Assembly: GCF_001314605.1 (NCBI RefSeq)
Contig: NZ_LIHP01000013.1
Span: 62,001 to 126,000 of the forward strand
Direction of reading: 5' to 3'
From: Marinobacter sp. HL-58
GTDB lineage: Bacteria; Pseudomonadota; Gammaproteobacteria; Pseudomonadales; Oleiphilaceae
Length of the DNA: 64,000 nucleotides
This document shows, piece after piece, positions 55,760 to 61,630 of this stretch (within the stretch, counting starts at the first letter, position 1; the number at the start of each line of letters is the position of its first letter). The notes beneath the pieces are model-generated. The model had not been told where the DNA came from and did no database searches. It was given only the letters and a program-made list of their open reading frames with translations. A program made the translations under genes and the position numbers.

Positions 55760-55782
55760 AAAATGTATTATATATATATCTT
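55760..55782. promoter_or_regulatory. Predicted NsrR operator of the Ric-like gene
   Basis: AAAATGTATTA-T-ATATATATCTT has 11-1-11 geometry; each half matches AAGATGTATTT at 9 of 11 positions. It starts 23 bp upstream of the Ric-like ATG and lies over the likely -10 region. TTGACA at 55748-55753 could be the -35 element. Confidence 0.68.
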
Positions 55783-55805
55783 AAAGCAAGAGAGGAGGAT
55801 CAGCA

Positions 55806-56477
55806 ATGAATTACCAGGACATAATCGGCAACTGCCATGAAACCACCGTCGCCCAACTGGCCAGCCGGTGCCCCGAGACTCTGGATGTATTCCGCAAGTA
55901 CGTTCCGGAAATTGACGCTCACCGCCAGACAACCGTCGACATCGTCGCATCCATCGCCGACGTAAAGCCGCAGCAGTTGTGTCAGGAACTGTTTGATACG
56001 GTGATGGAACACACACCCCTTGAAGAACTGGACACGGATGTACTGCTGGAGCTCATATCAAGGAACTATGATGCCGGCCACCTTGAGCAATTGCCCAGGC
56101 TGCACCGGCTTGCCCGTAAAATCGAGGCAGTACACAGGGCGAATCCGGACACCCCCAAGGGCATAACGCTGGCCATCAAAAAGCTGGAGCACATTCTGGT
56201 TGATCACATAGAACGGGAGAACGCCTATGTTCTGAAACGGATGGAGCATGATCAGCCACCCAACCCGGACACACCGATCGCCCAGATGAACGAGGAGCAC
56301 TCCATTATCAAGAGACAGCTCAAAAAACTGCGCAAGATGACTCGGGACTACCGGGCTCCGGAGTCCGCATGCCGGTCCTGGAAACGGTTCTACCGGGAAC
56401 TGAAAGCGCTGGACTTCAGGTTGTCCGAGCAGATTTATCTGGAACGGGACGTTTTATTCCCGAGGTTCCAGTTCTGA
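55806..56477 (+). CDS. Ric/ScdA-like hemerythrin-domain protein, degenerate metal sites
   Basis: A 223-residue relative of Ric (YtfE, ScdA, DnrN), the di-iron protein that responds to NO and helps repair Fe-S clusters. The N-terminal DUF542 part (TTVAQLASRCPETLDVFRKY) lacks the usual CCGG, having DAHR instead. In the hemerythrin domain, His110, His134 (DHIEREN) and His165 (NEEHS) are kept. Asp89 takes the place of the first ligand His, and Gln209 replaces the last one in LSEQIYLERDVLFPRF. The predicted NsrR site upstream fits an NO response. Activity may be altered or lost. Confidence 0.78.
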   Translation: MNYQDIIGNCHETTVAQLASRCPETLDVFRKYVPEIDAHRQTTVDIVASIADVKPQQLCQELFDTVMEHTPLEELDTDVLLELISRNYDAGHLEQLPRLHRLARKIEAVHRANPDTPKGITLAIKKLEHILVDHIERENAYVLKRMEHDQPPNPDTPIAQMNEEHSIIKRQLKKLRKMTRDYRAPESACRSWKRFYRELKALDFRLSEQIYLERDVLFPRFQF

Positions 56478-56479
56478 GA

Positions 56480-56622
56480 GGAGAATCAGCAATGAACTAT
56501 CAACAACCAACAGTTGAAGACATGGACACAGACGTGCTGCTGGAGCTCATTTTAAGGGGCGGCTTTACCTGAACCGAAATCTGCTGCCCACAAGATTTCA
56601 GTTCCGACAGGAGGAAAGAATC
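56480..56622 (+). pseudogene. Decayed tandem copy of the Ric-like gene
   Basis: The region repeats, in order, the start, a middle piece and the end of the preceding gene. At 56492 a 26-codon frame reads MNYQQPTVEDMDTDVLLELI then LRGGFT, matching MNYQ and DTDVLLELIS of the intact gene. At 56588-56610 CCCACAAGATTTCAGTTCCG matches the coding end LFPRFQF. Both copies have AGGAGAATCAGCAATG-like ribosome sites. The rest has been deleted. It is a tandem duplicate with large internal deletions. Confidence 0.75.
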
Positions 56623-56700
56623 ATGGCGTTCAAACAACTGAAACACCTTTTAGCACCTGACTGGGCCGGCTCCAGTGTTCATATCCGCCGATTGACCTGA
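56623..56700 (+). CDS. 25-residue ORF of unknown status
   Basis: The frame reads MAFKQLKHLLAPDWAGSSVH then IRRLT, with CAGGAGG 7 nt upstream. It follows directly on the decayed Ric-like copy. I recognise no family. The ribosome site is good, but the length and setting suggest the start of another truncated gene. Confidence 0.3.
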   Translation: MAFKQLKHLLAPDWAGSSVHIRRLT

Positions 56701-56780
56701 GTGAAGTGAGTGTGACGGCACAACGTAAATAGTCTGCTAAGGTTTACCTGACACTCTTTTTTTGTACAAAAGGCGCCAGC

Positions 56781-57494
56781 ATGTCCAGCTTCACAGTTCG
56801 ACTCTACCGCTACAACCCGGAACAGGATGAAGTGCCTCACAATCAGGATGTCGAGGTTGGCGACGAGTACCGGAACCGCATGGTGCTGGATGTTCTGGAG
56901 CACCTGAAAACCCGAGACCCTACCCTGACGTTCCGCCGCTCCTGCCGGGAAGGCGTTTGTGGCTCCGACGGGCTGAGCATTAATGGTCGCAATGGACTGG
57001 GTTGTATTACCAACGTCGCGGATGCCCTGGGTAAAAAGAATGTCCTGGAGATTCGGCCGCTTCCGGGTATGCCCGTGATCCGGGACCTGGTGGTTGACCA
57101 GTCACTGTTTTTCAAGCAATACGAGCGGGTTATGCCCTGGCTGATCAACGATACCCCGAACCCCGCAATTGAGAGACTGCAAAGCCCGGAGGACCGCGCA
57201 AAGCTGGACGGATTATACGAGTGCATTCTCTGTGCCTGTTGCACTTCCGCCTGTCCCTCCTGGTGGTGGAACCCGGAAAAGTACATCGGGCCATCGGGGC
57301 TGTTACAGGCTTACCGGTTTCTGTCAGATTCCCGGGATACGGCTACGAGAGAGCGCCTGGAAAAACTGGAAGACCCGTTCAGCGTGTTTCGCTGCCGCGG
57401 CATTGGCAACTGCACAGCCTACTGCCCAAAAGGACTCAACCCCATGAAGGCTATTGGCCACATCAAGGCCATGCTGGTTCGGGATCAGGTCTGA
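56781..57494 (+). CDS. sdhB: Succinate dehydrogenase iron-sulfur subunit, orphan copy
   Basis: A 237-residue SdhB. The [2Fe-2S] site is CREGVCGSDG with a later Cys in NGRNGLGC, and the [4Fe-4S]/[3Fe-4S] sites are CILCACCTSACPSWWW, CRGIGNC and CPKGLNPMKAI. SdhB transfers electrons from the flavoprotein SdhA to the quinone site. No sdhA, sdhC or sdhD is in the window, and the neighbours are a decayed ric copy and a P450. CRGIGNC replaces the usual CHTIMNC, so it is probably a divergent paralogue. Confidence 0.88.
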   Translation: MSSFTVRLYRYNPEQDEVPHNQDVEVGDEYRNRMVLDVLEHLKTRDPTLTFRRSCREGVCGSDGLSINGRNGLGCITNVADALGKKNVLEIRPLPGMPVIRDLVVDQSLFFKQYERVMPWLINDTPNPAIERLQSPEDRAKLDGLYECILCACCTSACPSWWWNPEKYIGPSGLLQAYRFLSDSRDTATRERLEKLEDPFSVFRCRGIGNCTAYCPKGLNPMKAIGHIKAMLVRDQV

Positions 57495-57592
57495 ATTATT
57501 TTGATCCGCCCAGAGCACTTGATTTATCTTCAAGAAGACAGAGTAGACCTCTGATAGTCTGCGGGAACATCTTTTCTTCCCGAGGATTAGCA

Positions 57593-58780
57593 ATGGCAGA
57601 CAATCCCCGCAGCCCTGACTGGAACCCCCGCGCCGATGAGGTTCTGGGTGACCAGATACACGCCTACGACGCCATGCGCGCAGAGTGCCCGGTCGCATGG
57701 AGTGATTACCAGCACTGGACGTTATTCAGGCATGGCGATGTCTTGCGGGTGCTGGAAGACCACCAGACTTTCAGCAGTGCGGCATCCAGCCATCTTTCGG
57801 TCCCCAACGGCATGGATCCGCCCGAGCACACGCCTTACCGACAGGTCATCGAGCCCTATTTCTCTCCACAGGCCATGAGCCAGTTCGAGCCAACCTGTCG
57901 CGACATCGCCCGCAATCTGGTCAATAACCTGCCGGATGGTCGGCCGTTCGATGTTGTTGAAGAGTTCAGCAGAGCCTTCGCCCTGCAGATTCAGTGCGCG
58001 TTTATGGGGTGGCCCGACGCCCTTCACGAACCTTTGCGGGAATGGGTTCTGAAAAACCACCAGGCGACCCTGGCCCGTGATCGGAAGGCCCTGGCTGACG
58101 TTGCCCATGAGTTCGACGGTTACATTCACGACCTGCTGGAAACCCGACGCCGGGCCGGAGCCGACGCCCCCAGAGACGTCACCACCTCACTGATGGAAGA
58201 GACCGTCAATGGCCGAACCATGACCGATGAGGAGCTCACCAGCCTTCTGCGGAACTGGACTGTGGGTGAACTGGGCACAATCAGCTCCAGTGTCTCCATT
58301 CTTTTAAGCTACCTGGCTCAGCATCCGGACCTCAGACAGAGCCTGGCCAATGATTCCGTCGCGCTGCCGGACGCGATCGATGAGATACTGCGTATGGACG
58401 CACCCCTGATGTCCAACCGCCGGATTACAACCCGGAATGTAGAGGTTGGCGGAAGAAAGATTCCCGCCGGTGAGAAAATCACCATCCTGTGGGCGTCGGC
58501 CAATCGCGACGAGAGCGTTTTCGGTGATCCCGATGCGTTTTGCCCACACAAGAACCGTGACCACAACCTGCTCTACGGCGCGGGCGTTCATGTGTGCCCC
58601 GGCGCACCTCTGGCGAGGATGGAACTCAGGGTTCTGATGGAGGAATTTCTTTCTGCTGTCGAAACGCTGGAGCCTGCTCCTGACCAACAACCTGAGCGTG
58701 CGGTTTTCCCGACGGGTGGTTTCAGTTTTCTACCAATGGTTATTGGAAAATCACAGGAAGGTTCCCGCAATGTGAGGTAA
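57593..58780 (+). CDS. Cytochrome P450
   Basis: A 395-residue soluble bacterial P450 monooxygenase. The haem-thiolate Cys335 lies in YGAGVHVCPGAPLARMEL. The ExxR motif of helix K is EILR near residue 265. The I-helix oxygen-binding segment is VGELGTISSS, in place of the common AGxxT. No ferredoxin or reductase gene is adjacent, so its electron donors are encoded elsewhere. GAGG before the ATG at 57593 sets the start. The substrate cannot be predicted. Confidence 0.92.
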   Translation: MADNPRSPDWNPRADEVLGDQIHAYDAMRAECPVAWSDYQHWTLFRHGDVLRVLEDHQTFSSAASSHLSVPNGMDPPEHTPYRQVIEPYFSPQAMSQFEPTCRDIARNLVNNLPDGRPFDVVEEFSRAFALQIQCAFMGWPDALHEPLREWVLKNHQATLARDRKALADVAHEFDGYIHDLLETRRRAGADAPRDVTTSLMEETVNGRTMTDEELTSLLRNWTVGELGTISSSVSILLSYLAQHPDLRQSLANDSVALPDAIDEILRMDAPLMSNRRITTRNVEVGGRKIPAGEKITILWASANRDESVFGDPDAFCPHKNRDHNLLYGAGVHVCPGAPLARMELRVLMEEFLSAVETLEPAPDQQPERAVFPTGGFSFLPMVIGKSQEGSRNVR

Positions 58781-58863
58781 GGTTTCTGTTCCGGATCAAA
58801 ATCTGTCCACCGGTTTCGAACCGACCCTGGAGACGGGGCGGAACCCACAAACGAGGAAATCTA

Positions 58864-59190
58864 ATGGATAAACATGACAGCTAACTCCCCAAAACCTTCG
58901 TTGCCTTCAGCGAACGGTTTCCAGAGCTTCAGGAAGCACACAAACAGCTCGGTAAAACCCTTGCCGATGCCGGACCTCTGGATGAAAAAATGCGGGCATT
59001 GGTAAAGCTGGGCATCTGCGTAGGTGCCGGGCGCAAATCAGCCTTGCAGTCCCACATTCGCCGCAGCCTGGAATTAGGCCTCACACGCGAGGAAATTGAG
59101 CACGCGCTGGTGCTGGGTATGAACACATTAGGCTTTCCGGCAACAGTTGCTGCCTGGCAGTGGGCTCAAGAAGCACTCAGCCAGGAATAA
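58864..59190 (+). pseudogene. Carboxymuconolactone decarboxylase-like gene with a stop at codon 7
   Basis: From the ATG at 58864 (GAGGAAA upstream) the frame reads MDKHDS, then TAA at 58882-58884, then LPKTFVAFSERFPELQEAHK and on without interruption to 59190. The protein would be a 108-residue AhpD/CMD-fold member (MRALVKLGICVGAGRKSALQ, EEIEHALVLGMNTLGFPATV) without the CxxC pair of peroxidase types. A GAA-to-TAA change would explain the stop. The next in-frame ATG, at 58990, would lose a third of the protein. Sequencing error is an alternative. Confidence 0.8.
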
Positions 59191-59257
59191 AAAGGTTGCG
59201 CTTAGACTACTACCAAGACGCAGAACCTGGCGGACCAAGCGTTTGCCGAAAATCGCC

Positions 59258-59461
59258 TCAGCTGACCGGCCGTTCCTCTTTCAGGCCCATCTTTTTGAGG
59301 ATCATCATGGCCGGGCACCACTTGGTGAACGAAGACTGGATAAGGTTAAGCGCAATAAATCCGGTAAAGAACAGCCAGTAAGGGCTGACATAGTGGGCGA
59401 GAAGAATGGATATCAGGGTGAATACACCCGCCATCAGGCGAAGGCCTTCGTTGATGGTCAT
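59258..59461 (-). CDS. DUF2892 family inner-membrane protein
   Basis: A 67-residue membrane protein opening MTINEGLRLMAGVFTLISIL, with two hydrophobic helices and the conserved tail NLIQSSFTKWCPAMMILKKM. This matches DUF2892, also found as the membrane part of YgaP-type rhodanese proteins. Function unknown. AAGGAGG before the ATG at 59461 sets the start. It is transcribed opposite to its neighbours. Confidence 0.82.
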   Translation of the reverse strand: MTINEGLRLMAGVFTLISILLAHYVSPYWLFFTGFIALNLIQSSFTKWCPAMMILKKMGLKEERPVS

Positions 59462-59500
59462 AACGCACCTCCTTGAGGGGACAAGCGTATACCATTTACC

Positions 59501-59521
59501 CATTGCCACTGTTTGGCAATG
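59501..59521. other. 8-bp hairpin upstream of the DUF2892 gene
   Basis: CATTGCCA (59501-59508) and TGGCAATG (59514-59521) form a perfect stem with a 5-nt loop, 39 bp upstream of the DUF2892 start. The role is unknown. The rest of the 218-bp gap before the TetR gene shows only the palindrome at 59646-59663. Confidence 0.4.
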
Positions 59522-59645
59522 ACACAGATCAGTTTCGGGGCAGCGGTCACCGATGAGTGTATGCAGTGCTCAGCCTTCATACAAACGCGCCCCAGCCAAC
59601 CTGCATAAAACCAGTATTGCAAAAACTGCTTGTCTGTCACAATAT

Positions 59646-59663
59646 AAAGTAATTAATTACTTT
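59646..59663. promoter_or_regulatory. 18-bp palindrome upstream of the tetR-RND operon
   Basis: AAAGTAATTAATTACTTT is a perfect palindrome 16 bp before the ATG of the TetR regulator. TetR proteins usually bind such sequences in their own promoter, so this is the probable autoregulatory operator controlling the efflux genes. Confidence 0.75.
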
Positions 59664-59679
59664 CTTTTTTGAGACACCC

Positions 59680-60318
59680 ATGGAAACGACCCCGGAATCC
59701 GCGAAGCGAGCCTACCAAAGCACCGAACTGCGCCAGTCCGCCACCGTCGAAGCGGTCATTGAGCTATGTGCAGAGCAGGACCCGGCCACTCTTACCACGG
59801 CCCGGATTGCCGATGAAGTGGGCCTGTCACAGGGCGCCCTGTTCAAGCATTTCCCCAACAAGAGCCGGCTCTGGGAAGCGGTGGCCGGCTGGGTGGCGAA
59901 GCAGCTGACAAGCCAGGTCTTCGGTGAGGCGGAACGGCATGAACTCGCCGACCAGGCCCTGGAGGCCATGTTCCTCGCCCATGTGGGCTTTATCGCCAGG
60001 CACCCGGGCATTCCGCGCCTGATGCTGGGGGAACTGCAAAAGCCGGGTAACGGCCCTGCGAAAACCATCATCCGCCAGACCCTCGCCCGTTACCGCAAGA
60101 AAGTGGTCGGACTCCTGGATCTCGGCATTCAACAGGAACGCTTTGGTCCCGGCATCGATACGGAAGCTGCTGCGGTGCTATACATCGGTGCCATTCAGGG
60201 GCTGGTGGTTCAGGCCATGGTCAGCGGCGAGATTCATACCATTGAACGTACGGCGCCTCGAATCTTCAAACTGTACCGAGCCGGCCTGCAGGAGATGCCC
60301 GATGAACCGGAAAGATAA
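59680..60318 (+). CDS. TetR-family repressor of the RND efflux operon
   Basis: A 212-residue regulator with an N-terminal helix-turn-helix (TTARIADEVGLSQGALFKHF, near residue 39) and a C-terminal ligand-binding domain (YIGAIQGLVVQAMVSGEIHT). It is the first gene of an operon with an RND membrane fusion protein and permease; its end overlaps the next start by 17 nt. It probably represses the operon through the palindrome at 59646-59663, with release by an efflux substrate. The ligand is unknown. Confidence 0.88.
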   Translation: METTPESAKRAYQSTELRQSATVEAVIELCAEQDPATLTTARIADEVGLSQGALFKHFPNKSRLWEAVAGWVAKQLTSQVFGEAERHELADQALEAMFLAHVGFIARHPGIPRLMLGELQKPGNGPAKTIIRQTLARYRKKVVGLLDLGIQQERFGPGIDTEAAAVLYIGAIQGLVVQAMVSGEIHTIERTAPRIFKLYRAGLQEMPDEPER

Positions 60319-61630
60319 ACTGACTCTTGCCCTCGCCCTGGTCGCCGGTATCGCCTTTGTCGTAATCATGGTGAAGCTCAAGCAGCCACCGGAACGGGTG
60401 GAGGCGCAGGCAACCGCCACGCCCGTCCGGATCATGGAAGTGACCTTGCAGGATTTCCGCACCGAAGCCCGGGGCTATGGGCAGGTGCTGCCGGCTCGCA
60501 GCTGGAACGCGGTGGCCAACGTGGGAGGACGGGTTATCTGGAAACACCCGGAGCTGGAAAGCGGCAACCTGATCCCCGAGGGTACCCGGCTGCTTCAGAT
60601 CGACCCTACCCGTTACGAACTGGCCGAAGCCTCGGCCAGGGCGGATCTGGCAGGCATAGAAGCCGAGTTGCGACAACTGGATCAGGAAGAAAGTAATACC
60701 AGTGAGTTGCTGAAGCTGGAAGAACGCCGGCTAGACCTGGCCAGGCGGGAACTGGAGCGAGCCAAAACCCTGAACGAAAGGGGCGCGCTGTCTGAAACCC
60801 GATACGACGAGCAACAGCGGGCCACCCTGCAGCAGGAACAGGCGGTTCAGAGCCTGAGAAACCAGCTGAATCTGATTCCGGTCAGGCGGGATACCCTGGA
60901 AGCCCGCAGGGCCAGAACGGAATCGGCCCTGGCCGGCGCCCGGGAAGACCTGGAAGACACCCGCTTTGAAGCACCCTGGGACCTGCGGGTACACCAGGCC
61001 GATATCGACACCGGCCAGCACGTCAGCCCGGGCCAGGCCCTGTTCATTGCCGACGACATAACCCGGGCTGAAGCCACGGTGCAACTGGAAGTGTCGGAAC
61101 TGCGCCGGGTGCTGTCACAACTGTCGGACGCCAGCGTGCCCGAGCCCGGTGCCGACACCACCAACAGCTTCACCGACTTTCACGATCAATTACCCCTGGA
61201 TGACCTGCACATCCGGGTAACGCCCACCAACGTGCCGGATGCCCACTGGCCCGGCAAACTTACCCGCGTTACCAGCAGTCTTGATCCGGCGACACGCACG
61301 GTTCAGGCGGTGATCTCGGTGGAAGAGCCTTATCGCAACGCCAATCCCCCGGCCCGCCCGCCGCTGGTTCGAAACATGTTCGTGCAGGCCAGTATTTCCG
61401 CCAACTCGCCGGAGCCGGTTGTCGTGATCCCCGCCAGCGCCGTCCACCAGGGTTTGGTGTACCTGGCTGATGAAGACGATCGCCTGCAGCGCCGGGAGGT
61501 CACAGTCGCCTGGCAGCAGGAGGACCTTGCAGTAATCAGTGAAGGCCTGCATCCGGGGGAGCTACTGGTCCTGGATGACCTGGTACCTGCCATCGATGGC
61601 AGTCTGCTGGCTCCGGGAGACCAACCATGA
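60302..61630 (+). CDS. RND efflux membrane fusion protein
   Basis: A 442-residue periplasmic adaptor anchored by one N-terminal helix (LTLALALVAGIAFVVIMVKL). It has the lipoyl-like halves (ARGYGQVLPARSWNAVANVG; VHQADIDTGQHVSPGQALF), a long coiled-coil hairpin (about residues 115-220, rich in Glu, Arg and Leu) and beta-barrel domains. It links the inner-membrane pump to an outer-membrane channel, for which no gene is seen here. The ATG at 60302 lies within the end of tetR; the stop overlaps the permease start by 4 nt. Confidence 0.9.
   Translation: MNRKDKLTLALALVAGIAFVVIMVKLKQPPERVEAQATATPVRIMEVTLQDFRTEARGYGQVLPARSWNAVANVGGRVIWKHPELESGNLIPEGTRLLQIDPTRYELAEASARADLAGIEAELRQLDQEESNTSELLKLEERRLDLARRELERAKTLNERGALSETRYDEQQRATLQQEQAVQSLRNQLNLIPVRRDTLEARRARTESALAGAREDLEDTRFEAPWDLRVHQADIDTGQHVSPGQALFIADDITRAEATVQLEVSELRRVLSQLSDASVPEPGADTTNSFTDFHDQLPLDDLHIRVTPTNVPDAHWPGKLTRVTSSLDPATRTVQAVISVEEPYRNANPPARPPLVRNMFVQASISANSPEPVVVIPASAVHQGLVYLADEDDRLQRREVTVAWQQEDLAVISEGLHPGELLVLDDLVPAIDGSLLAPGDQP

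Noticed and set aside
58874..59005. Alternative frame from the ATG at 58874 across the broken CMD gene
   Set aside because: It gives about 43 residues with no family features, whereas the frame from 58864 aligns with CMD proteins on both sides of the stop.
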